In this document: piece after piece, positions 52,644-61,517 of the stretch
Layout: the number at the start of each line of letters is the position of its first letter
How positions within the stretch are numbered: the stretch's first letter is position 1
Assembly (NCBI GenBank): GCA_021324435.1
Contig: JAJPIZ010000006.1
Location: 61,309-125,308 of the forward strand
Length of the DNA stretch: 64,000 nt
DNA from: Anaerolineae bacterium
Lineage (GTDB): Bacteria; Chloroflexota; Anaerolineae; Anaerolineales; Villigracilaceae
Direction: 5' to 3'
Made by a program: the position numbers and the translations under genes
The notes under the pieces: generated by a model
Databases searched by the model: none
What the model was told of the DNA's origin: nothing
Seen by the model: the letters and a program-made list of their open reading frames with translations, nothing else

Positions 52644-54800
52644 ATGACGTTTTTCTATCTCGCTCCGTGGATCGTCTTTTTCCCAGTCATTGGTCTGCTG
52701 GTCAATATTATTTTGGGTCATCGCTTTAGTGAGAAGGTTGTCGGTACCGTCGCAAGCCTCGCGTCGGGACTTGCGTTCGTTGCATCTGCTTTGCTTGCTT
52801 ATTCATTGACTCAGCATCCCGAAGCATTTCGCTGGACCATTGGCGAATGGATTCACATCGGGACTCTTCAACTTGATTGGACCTTCCGCGTGGACACATT
52901 ATCCACGACCATGATGCTGGTCGTCTCCGGCGTTGGGACTTTGATCCATATCTACGCCATCGGATACATGCACGAGGATGTTCGCTTCAAATCGGACCTC
53001 AAGCGGTTTCGCCGTTTCTTTGTTTTTCTCAACCTGTTCATCGCCATGATGATGATCCTCGTCAGCGGCGATTCGTATCTCATGCTCTTCGTCGGCTGGG
53101 AGGGGGTGGGACTGTGCTCCTTCCTGCTCATCGGCTTCTGGTACGAGATGGATACGCTTGGCCGTCCTTCGTGGGCCAACTCCGACGCGGCCAAGAAAGC
53201 CATGATCGCCAACCGCATCGGCGACTTCGGCTTTTTGATCGCATCTTTTTTGATGTTCTGGACGTTCCGCAGTCTGCAATTCGATCAAGTGTTCGAGCAG
53301 GCTCCCGTGATTGCCGCGAGCAACCCGGGTTTGATCACAGCCATCACTCTCTTTTTGCTGGTCGGTGTGACCGGTAAATCGGCGCAGATTCCGCTCTACG
53401 TCTGGTTGCCCGATGCGATGGCCGGCCCGACTCCGGTCTCGGCCTTGATCCACGCCGCAACGATGGTCACCGCGGGCGTATATCTCGTGGCGCGTTCCGC
53501 CGCGTTGTATGTGACCGTCCCTGCCGCGCAATATATTGTTGCAATGGTCGGCGCAGTGACTGCCTTGTTTGCCGCCACGATTGCGGTGGGTCAATACGAC
53601 ATCAAGAAAGTGCTGGCGTATTCGACCATCAGTCAGCTCGGCTTCATGGTGGCGGGCGTGGGCATGGGCGCATTCGCGGCCGGCATGTTCCATCTGATCA
53701 CACATGCTTTCTTCAAGGCGTTGTTATTCCTCTCCGCTGGGTCCGTGATTTTGGGCATGGAACGCGGGCATCATCACCTTTCTAAACACGAAGGACACAA
53801 AGGTCACGAAGGGGAAGGGAGTCCCCTCTCCTCGCGAAGCACTCCCGAAGGGAGCAGGGAGAGAGCTAGGGTGAGGGAGGATAGGAATCATCACGAAGAA
53901 ATATTTGACCCCGGCGACATGCGCAACATGGGCGGACTTCGCAAGACGATGCCGGTGACTTTCTGGCTGTATTTGATCGGCACACTGGCTCTGGCTGGCA
54001 TCTGGCCGTTCGCGGGTTTCTGGTCGAAGGATGAGATTCTGGCGGATGCGTTCCGCGAGAATTTCACCGCGGTCTATTGGCTGTTGACGGTCGCCGCGTT
54101 CTTTACTGCGTTTTACATGGGGCGTCAAATCTGGATGGTGTTCTTCGGCAGGCCTCGTCATGAGGCCGCCGCGCACGCGGAAGAAAGCCCAAAGATCATC
54201 ACGATCCCGCTGATGGTGCTGGCTGTCCTTTCCATCTTTGGCGGCGCGTTGAATTATCCCGGTATAGAAACGCTGACCAAATGGCTGGAACACACCATTG
54301 AATTCATCCAGCCGGGCGAGTTCGTCATGAACGTCGCGTTGATTTCAACTGGCCTGGCTCTTTTCGCCATCCTGCTCTCGTGGCTTTTGTACGGACTCAG
54401 GCCGCTTAAAAAGAATCAACCCGACCCGCTCAAGAAAATGCTCGGCCCGATCTTCACAGGCATGGAACGCAAGTGGTTCGTAGATGAAGGATATTTTGCT
54501 TTGTTCATCAATCGTTATGTTGACGTCGCCCGCTTCACTGCCGATATGATTGACTGGAAGTTCTGGCACGATTGGTTCCACGAGAAAGTCATTGCCGGCA
54601 CGTATAACTTCCTGAGCAACGTTACGCTTAACCGTTATGCGGATCAGCGCGGCATTGACGCGTTCTTCAACGGTCTCGGCGAATGGACGAAGAACGCCTC
54701 CGCCGCTTTGCGTCAAGTGCAGAACGGGTTTGTCCGTAGTTATGCGCTGTTCGTGCTGCTCGGCGTCGTCGCAATTTTAGGTTATTTGTTATTCAAATAA
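52644..54800 (+). CDS. nuoL: NADH-quinone oxidoreductase subunit L with in-frame repeat insert
   Basis: A 718-residue antiporter-like subunit that ends in the long lateral helix. Family markers: SYLMLFVGWEGVGLCSFLLI, ANRIGDFGFLIASF, KSAQIPLYVWLPDAMAGPTP, SALIHAATMVTAGVYLVARS, and HLITHAFFKALLFLSAGSVI. Between GMERGHHH and FDPGDMRNMGGLRK there are 39 extra residues (about 377-415). They are encoded by 117 bp of intergenic-type repeat flanked by an 8-bp direct repeat. The segment is charged (KHEGHKGHEGEG; STPEGSRERARVREDR) and would lie in the loop before the next helix. The rest is intact, so the protein is probably functional. Confidence 0.93.
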   Translation: MTFFYLAPWIVFFPVIGLLVNIILGHRFSEKVVGTVASLASGLAFVASALLAYSLTQHPEAFRWTIGEWIHIGTLQLDWTFRVDTLSTTMMLVVSGVGTLIHIYAIGYMHEDVRFKSDLKRFRRFFVFLNLFIAMMMILVSGDSYLMLFVGWEGVGLCSFLLIGFWYEMDTLGRPSWANSDAAKKAMIANRIGDFGFLIASFLMFWTFRSLQFDQVFEQAPVIAASNPGLITAITLFLLVGVTGKSAQIPLYVWLPDAMAGPTPVSALIHAATMVTAGVYLVARSAALYVTVPAAQYIVAMVGAVTALFAATIAVGQYDIKKVLAYSTISQLGFMVAGVGMGAFAAGMFHLITHAFFKALLFLSAGSVILGMERGHHHLSKHEGHKGHEGEGSPLSSRSTPEGSRERARVREDRNHHEEIFDPGDMRNMGGLRKTMPVTFWLYLIGTLALAGIWPFAGFWSKDEILADAFRENFTAVYWLLTVAAFFTAFYMGRQIWMVFFGRPRHEAAAHAEESPKIITIPLMVLAVLSIFGGALNYPGIETLTKWLEHTIEFIQPGEFVMNVALISTGLALFAILLSWLLYGLRPLKKNQPDPLKKMLGPIFTGMERKWFVDEGYFALFINRYVDVARFTADMIDWKFWHDWFHEKVIAGTYNFLSNVTLNRYADQRGIDAFFNGLGEWTKNASAALRQVQNGFVRSYALFVLLGVVAILGYLLFK
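53778..53894. repeat. In-frame composite repeat insertion in nuoL
   Basis: ATCATCAC occurs at 53770-53777 and 53887-53894, bracketing an insert so that one period is 117 bp (39 codons). The insert has two blocks. Block one (53779-53812) has CACGAAGGACACAAAGGTCA words. Block two (53812-53882) has GGGAAGGGAGTCCCCTCTCC and CAGGGAGAGAGCTAGGGTGA words. The second block matches, inverted, the spacer after nuoL. Confidence 0.85.
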
Positions 54801-54802
54801 AT

Positions 54803-54862
54803 TTCCCCCTCACCCCAACCCCTCTCCCGTCGGGAGAGGGACAAAGGGTGAGGGAGAGACGA
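54803..54862. repeat. CCCTCACCCC repeat between nuoL and nuoM
   Basis: CCCCCTCACCCCAACCCCTC, a CCCGTCGGGAGAGGG hairpin centre, and GGGTGAGGGAGAGACGAGG. It forms a strong GC palindrome. The 3' end also supplies the GAGG ribosome-binding site of nuoM at 54861-54864. It is the same family as block two inside nuoL. Confidence 0.85.
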
Positions 54863-54869
54863 GGTTCAC

Positions 54870-56393
54870 ATGGAATTTATCCTGCAACCCCTCACGCTCC
54901 TGACCTTCTTCCCGCTCTTGGGCGTGCTGGTCATCCTCTTCATCAAATCCGAATCAAAGGATGCTCTGCGCTGGACGGCGCTGATCACATCGCTGATTAC
55001 GTTTGTGATCTCGATCTGGGTGCTGATTCAATTCAACGCCTCCAACCCGGACCTGCAACTGGTCGCGCGTTATGACTGGATCACCGTCGCTGGATGGAAC
55101 ATCCAATATCATCTCGGTGTGGACGGACTCAGCATCCTTTTGGTTTTGCTCACGACCTTCCTCACACCCATTTCGATTCTCTCCACATGGACAGCAGTTG
55201 AAGAGCGCGTCAAAGATTTCATGCTGTTCTTCCTTCTGCTCGAAATCGGCATGACGGGCGTCTTCCTCGCGCAGGATCTGTTCCTCTTCTACATCTTCTG
55301 GGAATTTACCCTCGTGCCGATGTATTTCCTGATCGGCATCTGGGGCGGACCGCGCCGCATCTACGCCGCCATCAAATTCTTTTTGTACACCATGGCCGGC
55401 TCCATTTTGATGTTGCTGGCAATCCTTTGGCTTGGAATTTATCAAGGCTCGTTCGAAGTCCCCGATTTGATCACGAAGGGCGGCATTGACCCGCACACGC
55501 AGTTGTGGCTGTTCATCGCCTTTGCCGCGGCTTTTGCCATCAAGGTGCCGATGTGGCCGCTTCATTCGTGGCTTCCCGATGCTCACGTCGAAGCCCCGAC
55601 CGCGGGTTCTGTGATTCTGGCGGGCGTCCTGCTGAAAATGGGAACGTATGGCTTCCTGCGCTTCAACCTGGCGATGTTCCCTCAGGCCGCGGTGCAGGCC
55701 GCGCCGACCATTGCTGTGCTGGCCGTGATCGGCATCATCTACGGCGCGGCGGTTTCGTACGCGCAGGCCGACGTCAAGAAACTGGTTGCGTATTCTTCGG
55801 TCAGCCATCTTGGGTTCGTGATGCTCGGTCTCTTTGCCCTCAACGCGCAGGGTGTGCAGGGCTCCATCCTGCAAATGATCAATCACGGACTCAGCACGGG
55901 CGCGTTATTCCTCCTGGTTGGCATGATCTACGAGCAGACTCACACGCGCGAGATCAAAGTCTATGGCGGGCTATGGAAGATCACGCCCATCTTTGGAACG
56001 GTCTTCCTCATCGTTTCGCTTTCTTCGATGGGCTTGCCCGGCCTTAACGGCTTCGTCGGTGAGTTCACCATTTTGCTGGGCGCGTTCGGTTCGACCGTTC
56101 TCAATTCGCCGTGGTATGCGGGCCTCGCCGCGTTGGGCGTGATCATGGCCGCGGTGTATATCTTGTACATGTTCCAGAAAATGTTCCTCGGTCCGGAAGG
56201 TTCGATCATTGACGAAGTCAAGAAGCACGGACATTCTCTGCGCGACCTCAACTGGCGTGAGATCGCCACCATCGCCCCTCTGCTCATTTTCATCTTCTGG
56301 ATCGGTCTGTATCCCGCGCCGTTTTTCAACCTGATGGCGCCGTCGGTGAACAAATTGCTCATCGCCTTTCAAACCGCGCTGGCAATGAGATAA
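54870..56393 (+). CDS. nuoM: NADH-quinone oxidoreductase subunit M
   Basis: A 507-residue antiporter-like proton-pumping subunit with about 14 helices. Markers: YHLGVDGLSILLVLLTTFLT, FYIFWEFTLVPMYFLIGIWG, KVPMWPLHSWLPDAHVEAPT, GSVILAGVLLKMGTYGFLR, and AYSSVSHLGFVMLGLFALNA. The key Lys and Glu residues of the channel are in place (WEFTL, VPMWPLHSWLP). The repeat-derived GAGG lies five bases before the ATG. Confidence 0.96.
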   Translation: MEFILQPLTLLTFFPLLGVLVILFIKSESKDALRWTALITSLITFVISIWVLIQFNASNPDLQLVARYDWITVAGWNIQYHLGVDGLSILLVLLTTFLTPISILSTWTAVEERVKDFMLFFLLLEIGMTGVFLAQDLFLFYIFWEFTLVPMYFLIGIWGGPRRIYAAIKFFLYTMAGSILMLLAILWLGIYQGSFEVPDLITKGGIDPHTQLWLFIAFAAAFAIKVPMWPLHSWLPDAHVEAPTAGSVILAGVLLKMGTYGFLRFNLAMFPQAAVQAAPTIAVLAVIGIIYGAAVSYAQADVKKLVAYSSVSHLGFVMLGLFALNAQGVQGSILQMINHGLSTGALFLLVGMIYEQTHTREIKVYGGLWKITPIFGTVFLIVSLSSMGLPGLNGFVGEFTILLGAFGSTVLNSPWYAGLAALGVIMAAVYILYMFQKMFLGPEGSIIDEVKKHGHSLRDLNWREIATIAPLLIFIFWIGLYPAPFFNLMAPSVNKLLIAFQTALAMR

Positions 56394-56404
56394 TTCGCTC
56401 TCAG

Positions 56405-56463
56405 TCATCAGCGATTAGTATCGGCAACTGATGAACGGCTAACCGCTGAATACTGAAGGCTAA
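56405..56463. repeat. Imperfect palindrome between nuoM and nuoN
   Basis: TCAGTCATCAGCGATTAGTA and its near-complement CTAACCGCTGAATACTGA match at about 14 of 17 positions. They use the CAGCGATTAG words that recur in spacers and in mutS2. Confidence 0.75.
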
Positions 56464-56469
56464 TAAACT

Positions 56470-57909
56470 ATGCCTCCTCTCAACTTCTCCGTCATCCTGC
56501 CGCTGCTTGTGCTCACCGTTTGGGCCTGCCTGCTTTTATTTCTTGATCTCTTCATCAAGAACAAAAGTATCACGGCCCTGCTCGCCGCGCTCGGCCTGGT
56601 AATTGCCCTCGGCCTGACCATTTCGCAGATTGGTTCGAGTGATACGGGCTTCAATAATATGGTCGTGCTGGATGGCTTCTCGACCTTCATCAACGCGCTT
56701 CTGCTCCTCTCCGGCCTCTTTGGCGTCGCGCTGGCCTACGGTTATGTCAAACGCACGGGCATCGAACGCGGCGAGTATTACACCCTTCTGCTTTTCAGCG
56801 TGACGGGTATGATGCTCATGGCACAAGCCACTGACCTCATCGTCGTTTTCCTCGCGCTTGAACTGCTTTCGATTCCCCTCTACGTTCTCGCCGCGTTTGC
56901 GCGCCCCAATGCAGACTCGGAAGAAGCCGGCCTCAAATACTTTTTGCTCGGCGCCTTCTCGGCGGGATTTGTGGTGTATGGGATCGCGCTGGTCTTCGGC
57001 GCGACCGGTTCGACGAATCTCAGCGTCATCATGAACGCCGCCTCTTCCGGGACCTCGAGCCTGCCTCTGCTTACAATTGGCTCGGCGCTCATCCTGGTGG
57101 GACTCGGCTTCAAGGTCGCGGCCGTCCCCTTCCACATGTGGACTCCCGACGTGTATCATGGCGCGCCCTCCGCGGTGACGGCCTTCATGGCCGCGGGTGC
57201 CAAGATCGCGGGCTTTGCCGCGTTACTGCGCGTCTTCACCCTCGCTTTCCCCTCGTTGTCCTCCGACCTGACTCCGATCTTCGTCGTGCTCTCCGCGTTG
57301 ACGATGATTATTGGCAACCTGGTTGCGATTGCTCAGACTAATATCAAGCGCCTGCTGGCTTATTCGAGCATTGCTCACGCTGGTTACATCTTGATGGCCT
57401 TCGTGCCATACGGTCAACAAAGTGTAGTCGCGACTTCAGTCGCTGCCGGGCTTTTCTATCTCGTCTCCTACGCGCTGACCAACTTCGGCGCGTGGGCGGT
57501 GGTGATCGCGCTCGAAAAAGCGGAAGGCAAGGGATTGGAAATTGCAGACTACGCGGGCCTCGGGCGCAAGTATCCCGCCCTCGCCGCCGCGATGACTGTT
57601 TTCATGCTTTCATTGATCGGTTTGCCGCCCACGCTGGGATTGGTCGGCAAGTTCTATCTCTTCCGTGCCGTCATGGCGGGCGGATACACCGGCCTCGCCA
57701 TCATCGGCGTACTGACCTCGCTCATCTCCGCTTACTACTACCTGCGCGTCGTGGTGACGATGTACATGCGCGAAGGCGAACCCGAAACCGCCAACGAACC
57801 CTGGCTGAATCTCACCTGGGCCGTCTCCGCGATCGCGACGGTGGTCATCAGCCTCGTGCCACAGTTCTTGTTTGCGTGGGCGAGCAGCGCGGTGTTGAAG
57901 TTATTTTAG
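56470..57909 (+). CDS. nuoN: NADH-quinone oxidoreductase subunit N
   Basis: A 479-residue antiporter-like subunit, last gene of the operon. Markers: YYTLLLFSVTGMMLMAQATD, LIVVFLALELLSIPLYVLAA, SEEAGLKYFLLGAFSAGFVV, GFKVAAVPFHMWTPDVYHGA, PSAVTAFMAAGAKIAGFAAL, and RLLAYSSIAHAGYILMAF. A strong terminator follows 30 bp downstream. Confidence 0.96.
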   Translation: MPPLNFSVILPLLVLTVWACLLLFLDLFIKNKSITALLAALGLVIALGLTISQIGSSDTGFNNMVVLDGFSTFINALLLLSGLFGVALAYGYVKRTGIERGEYYTLLLFSVTGMMLMAQATDLIVVFLALELLSIPLYVLAAFARPNADSEEAGLKYFLLGAFSAGFVVYGIALVFGATGSTNLSVIMNAASSGTSSLPLLTIGSALILVGLGFKVAAVPFHMWTPDVYHGAPSAVTAFMAAGAKIAGFAALLRVFTLAFPSLSSDLTPIFVVLSALTMIIGNLVAIAQTNIKRLLAYSSIAHAGYILMAFVPYGQQSVVATSVAAGLFYLVSYALTNFGAWAVVIALEKAEGKGLEIADYAGLGRKYPALAAAMTVFMLSLIGLPPTLGLVGKFYLFRAVMAGGYTGLAIIGVLTSLISAYYYLRVVVTMYMREGEPETANEPWLNLTWAVSAIATVVISLVPQFLFAWASSAVLKLF

Positions 57910-57937
57910 AAATTAGGGTATAGAGAACAGGAAATAG

Positions 57938-57966
57938 TTGGGACGGCAGATAATCTGCCGTCCCAA
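57938..57966 (+). terminator. Terminator of the nuo operon
   Basis: A perfect 13-bp stem TTGGGACGGCAGA / TCTGCCGTCCCAA with a 3-nt TAA loop, then TTCGTTATT. The T tract is modest. Confidence 0.75.
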
Positions 57967-58010
57967 TTCGTTATTGGCATGATATTGATGTCAGTTACAA
58001 TTGGGCAACC

Positions 58011-58682
58011 ATGTCCATTCACGCCCTCATCTTTGATTTCGATGGCCTCATCATTGACACCGAAACGCCCGATGTACGCGCCTGGCAAAAAATCTATGCC
58101 GAACATCACGTCACATTTCCCGTTGAATCATGGGGACAAATCGTCGGCGGTACCGGCGGCTCGCGCTTCGACGCCGCGTCTCATTTGCAGGATTTGACCG
58201 GCCAGCCGTTTGATTTGAACGCGTTACAAGCGCGGCAGAATCATCTTAGTCACACGATGGTGGATCAACAGCCAATCCTACCCGGCGTTGTGGACTATTT
58301 GCGCGACGCGAGGCGACTCGATTTGAAACTTGCCATCGCTTCGAGCTCGCCTCATTCGTGGGTGGACACGCATCTCGCGCGACTTGGGCTGGCTGGCCGT
58401 TTCGATGAAATCATCTGCTCTGACGACGTCGCGCCGGGCCGAACCAAGCCTCAGCCTGATCTATTTTTGTTGGCGCTGGCCCGGCTCAAGGTCCCGAAAG
58501 AAGCGGCCATTGTCTTCGAAGATTCGCCCAACGGAGTCCGCGCCGCAAAGTCCGCGGGACTGTTCGTCGTGGCTGTGCCCAATCCAACAACGAGTTTATT
58601 GAAGATCGAGGGCGAAGACCTTCGGCTGAACTCTTTGACAGATTTATCTTTGGGTGAATTATTGAAACGAGCCGAATCGTGA
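58011..58682 (+). CDS. HAD-superfamily phosphatase / beta-phosphoglucomutase-like
   Basis: A 223-residue HAD hydrolase of subfamily IA. Motif I is FDFDGLIIDTE (nucleophile Asp and +2 Asp), motif II Ser in IASSSPHSW, motif III Lys in RTKPQPDLFL, and motif IV VFEDSPNGVRAAKSAGL. A helical cap domain lies between residues 15 and 85. It is similar to sugar-phosphate mutases/phosphatases such as PgmB or YcjU; the substrate is unknown. It follows the nuo terminator and precedes a lipoprotein gene by 18 bp. Confidence 0.88.
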   Translation: MSIHALIFDFDGLIIDTETPDVRAWQKIYAEHHVTFPVESWGQIVGGTGGSRFDAASHLQDLTGQPFDLNALQARQNHLSHTMVDQQPILPGVVDYLRDARRLDLKLAIASSSPHSWVDTHLARLGLAGRFDEIICSDDVAPGRTKPQPDLFLLALARLKVPKEAAIVFEDSPNGVRAAKSAGLFVVAVPNPTTSLLKIEGEDLRLNSLTDLSLGELLKRAES

Positions 58683-58700
58683 TTTGAAGAGGAGACTTTT

Positions 58701-59570
58701 ATGCGCCGCGTTAAATTGTCCTGCTTTCTGCTCCTGCTTGTTTTTGTGTTCGCCTGCAATCTGCCTGCGCGGACTTCTTTGCCGCCAACCGTAACGCCAT
58801 CGCCCACAGTGACTGTTTCTCCCACGATCACTCCAGGCCCAACGGCCTATTTCACCGTGGCGGTAATCGTGGACACAAACTCTGAACCGGTCAGCCGCGC
58901 GCAAGCCGAGATTTTGATCAGCGATGCCAGCGCGATTTTCTCGCGGCTCACTCCGTTCGGTTTTCAATTGGTGGATTACGCCGAAGACAGCACGGGAGGT
59001 TCAACCAATTCGATTGCAAAACGTTATGTCGCGGCACATGCCGGCGCCCTGCCAAATGGTCTTGTGATTCTTTCGTATGGCGATAGCGGCCAGGCAAAGT
59101 TGTACGGTGGTTATTCGGGCTTCGTGACTGCTCCGGCGGGATTTCGCAACACGTTTGTCTCGCCTACCGTAGGAAGCAGCAAAATATACATTGGCGTCAT
59201 CCATTACAGTCATAAATACGCCGCCTGCGGATACAACGGAACCGATACTGTTCAGAGTCGGGTTTCGGTGGACGGCGAATGCCGCAATCAGCCGGGCACC
59301 GCGTGTGTTCAGCACAACGGATATTCGATGTGCGAGAACGCGGTCAACAATTTATATGCCTCCACGCCGACCTACTTCGCGGCGACGAGCGTGATCCACG
59401 AGTTTCTGCACTCCTTTTCCGATGCAGGCAACATGGATCATTATGCGACGCCCGAGTGCAACAGTCGCATGGGCAATCCTGCGGGTTATTTTGACTTCGA
59501 AGAAGCCGAGCGAATGAACGGCATGTGCCCGGATGTGTATGAAAACTTTGTGAAATCGTATCAACCGTAG
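58701..59570 (+). CDS. Secreted lipoprotein with HExxH metallopeptidase-like motif
   Basis: A 289-residue lipoprotein. The signal (LSCFLLLLVFVFAC) ends at a lipobox-like VFAC, followed by a Thr/Pro-rich stalk. The mature domain has HEFLH (His233-His237) followed by SFSDAGNMDHY, giving HExxH plus a downstream Asp/His, a plausible zinc site. Several Cys residues (CGYNGTD; GECRNQPGTAC; SMCENAV; CNSRMG; GMCPD) suggest disulfides in an extracellular enzyme. No named peptidase family is recognised. GAGGAG precedes the ATG. Confidence 0.7.
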   Translation: MRRVKLSCFLLLLVFVFACNLPARTSLPPTVTPSPTVTVSPTITPGPTAYFTVAVIVDTNSEPVSRAQAEILISDASAIFSRLTPFGFQLVDYAEDSTGGSTNSIAKRYVAAHAGALPNGLVILSYGDSGQAKLYGGYSGFVTAPAGFRNTFVSPTVGSSKIYIGVIHYSHKYAACGYNGTDTVQSRVSVDGECRNQPGTACVQHNGYSMCENAVNNLYASTPTYFAATSVIHEFLHSFSDAGNMDHYATPECNSRMGNPAGYFDFEEAERMNGMCPDVYENFVKSYQP

Positions 59571-59646
59571 GGAAAACAGCGGTTATTTGAAGGGTTTTTT
59601 TCATCTGCTGAACAGGCTTTCAAGGTACAATCCTGCCTCAGATTGG

Positions 59647-60666
59647 ATGAATAAAATGGATAGAATTGCAAATGAAATAAATGCGCAAAAAGTTCGCTGG
59701 CAGACGCTGGTTGCCAAATATCAATTCCCGGATGTGTGGCGAAGCATCTGGCAGGTACTAAATACGATGATCCCGTTCTTCGTTCTATGGTATGTAATGT
59801 ACCGTTTGATGGATGTATCGTACTGGCTGACGCTATTGCTGGCGATTCCGACCGCGGGATTTATGGTGCGGGGTTTCATCATCTTCCACGATTGCTGTCA
59901 CGGGTCGTTCTTCAAGACTGCCAAAGCCAATGATCGCCTCGGCCTTCTGCTGGGTGTGGTGATGTTGACCCCGTATTATCTCTGGAAGCATGAGCACGCC
60001 ATCCATCACGCAACAGCGGGAGATTTGGATCGCCGCGGTATCGGCGATGTGTGGACGATGACGGTGGAAGAGTACATGGCATCGCCGTGGTGGAAGAAGG
60101 CCGCATATCGCGTCATGCGCAACCCGTTGATTCTATTCACGATAGGATCGTTCCTTGTCTTTGCCCTCTTCCAGCGTTTTGTGCCATCGAACGCGGGTCG
60201 GCGTGAGAAGAACAGCGTACTTTGGACCAACCTTGCCCTGTTCGGCATCCTTGGCTGGCTGATGTTCGCGATCGGGTGGAAGGCATTTTTGATGGTCGAA
60301 GTGCCCATCTTGTTCATTGCATGTTCGGCTGGTGTGTGGTTGTTCTATGTTCAACACAACTTTGATCCAACTTACTGGGAGCGCCACGACAAATGGAACT
60401 TTTTCCAGGCAGGCATGGACGGCAGTTCGTTCTATAAACTCCCCAAAGTCTTGCAGTGGTTTACGGGCAACATCGGCTTCCATCACATCCATCACCTCAG
60501 CCCGAAGATTCCCAATTACAAACTGGAGCAGTGCCATCGCGAAAACCCCCTGTTCCAGATCGAGCCGCTCAGTTTCATGGAGAGTTTCAAAGGCCTGTTC
60601 TATCGTCTATGGGATGAAGAACGCGGGCGGTTGGTCGGCTTCGATGTGTTGAAGCAGTATCGTTAG
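59647..60666 (+). CDS. Membrane fatty acid desaturase
   Basis: A di-iron membrane desaturase of about 339 residues. The three His boxes are present: HDCCHGSFF, HEHAIHHATAG and FHHIHHLSPKIPNYK. Helices include IPFFVLWYVMYRLMDVSYWL and LLAIPTAGFMVRGFIIF. It introduces a double bond into an acyl chain (probably a lipid-bound one), using reduced ferredoxin or similar. The start is uncertain: 59647 and 59656 are both ATG; an open frame reaches a TTG at 59587. It ends 17 bp before a strong terminator. Confidence 0.9.
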   Translation: MNKMDRIANEINAQKVRWQTLVAKYQFPDVWRSIWQVLNTMIPFFVLWYVMYRLMDVSYWLTLLLAIPTAGFMVRGFIIFHDCCHGSFFKTAKANDRLGLLLGVVMLTPYYLWKHEHAIHHATAGDLDRRGIGDVWTMTVEEYMASPWWKKAAYRVMRNPLILFTIGSFLVFALFQRFVPSNAGRREKNSVLWTNLALFGILGWLMFAIGWKAFLMVEVPILFIACSAGVWLFYVQHNFDPTYWERHDKWNFFQAGMDGSSFYKLPKVLQWFTGNIGFHHIHHLSPKIPNYKLEQCHRENPLFQIEPLSFMESFKGLFYRLWDEERGRLVGFDVLKQYR

Positions 60667-60683
60667 CAAACGGTGAAGACTTA

Positions 60684-60722
60684 AAAACAAAGGAGACCGG
60701 TGAAATCGGTCTCCTTTGTTTT
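60684..60722 (+). terminator. Terminator after the desaturase
   Basis: A perfect 16-bp stem AAAACAAAGGAGACCG / CGGTCTCCTTTGTTTT with a 7-nt loop, ending in TTTT. The 140 bp from here to the next gene hold nothing else that I can support. Confidence 0.92.
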
Positions 60723-60860
60723 ATGGCCTTTGGATCCGCGCTTGAACTCAAATGACCAGTCGTCATATTTTGACTTCTTCGTTCCGTTGGGGGTTTCCAA
60801 TCAAATCACCGAACCTCCCGAATTCGGTTGGAACGATTCTCTTTTGAATGCTCCCAGTTG

Positions 60861-61409
60861 TTATTTCCTCCAAACCGTTGTGTATTTCTTCTTGTATTTC
60901 AAATCCTTTTCGATCTCGATTAACTCCAGTGCCTTCTCTTTTACCGCTTCATCCTTGACGGCATCGTACAAATTGCGGAAGTCCACGATGATGTCATAGC
61001 GAATTAGCGTAGTATTCCTCTCTTTGATACATTCCTCGAATCGTTTTTCCAATCCCTTCACCACCAGTTGTTGGGCGTTTTTCCCTGCCAATCCCACCTT
61101 CCAGATATTCTGAAGCACGTGCCGCGCGGTGACAAAACGCTCGTCCTTTGTGACATTGAGCAGTTTATCGAAGTCTTTGAATATCCTGCCCTCTGAGTCG
61201 CTCTTTGCGAGATTCGCCAGCAACTGCCCCGCGATCGCGCGGACATGGTTATCCTTGTGCGTCAGGCCAGCGATCAATTCGTCCCACGCTTCATATGCCC
61301 AGTCAACGGGTTTCTCCGTGATGGACATCAACCCCATGTAAGCCTTGTTCTGCAATTGCCCATCCTCCGAATAGATGTTATCCAAAAGGGTGCGGATCTT
61401 TTTGTCCAT
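60861..61409 (-). CDS. HEAT-repeat-like protein
   Basis: A 182-residue helical protein starting at ATG 61409 (MDKKIRTLLDNIYSEDGQLQ) with GGAG upstream; the longer frame to 61454 is rejected. Helical pairs resemble HEAT units: AWDELIAGLTHKDNHVRAIA then GQLLANLAKSDSEGRIFKDF; ERFVTARHVLQNIWKVGL. It is likely a scaffold or binding protein. There is no catalytic motif. It is followed by nothing on this strand before the desaturase terminator. Confidence 0.65.
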   Translation of the reverse strand: MDKKIRTLLDNIYSEDGQLQNKAYMGLMSITEKPVDWAYEAWDELIAGLTHKDNHVRAIAGQLLANLAKSDSEGRIFKDFDKLLNVTKDERFVTARHVLQNIWKVGLAGKNAQQLVVKGLEKRFEECIKERNTTLIRYDIIVDFRNLYDAVKDEAVKEKALELIEIEKDLKYKKKYTTVWRK

Positions 61410-61517
61410 ACTAACTCCAATCTGCTTTGTTTCGCGGAAGGATAAACCGCGCACTTGAGCGCTTCGCGGAGCGCGCCCAGCGCGTTCTTTCCCATTCGTT
61501 GCAAATATTTCCTTCCG

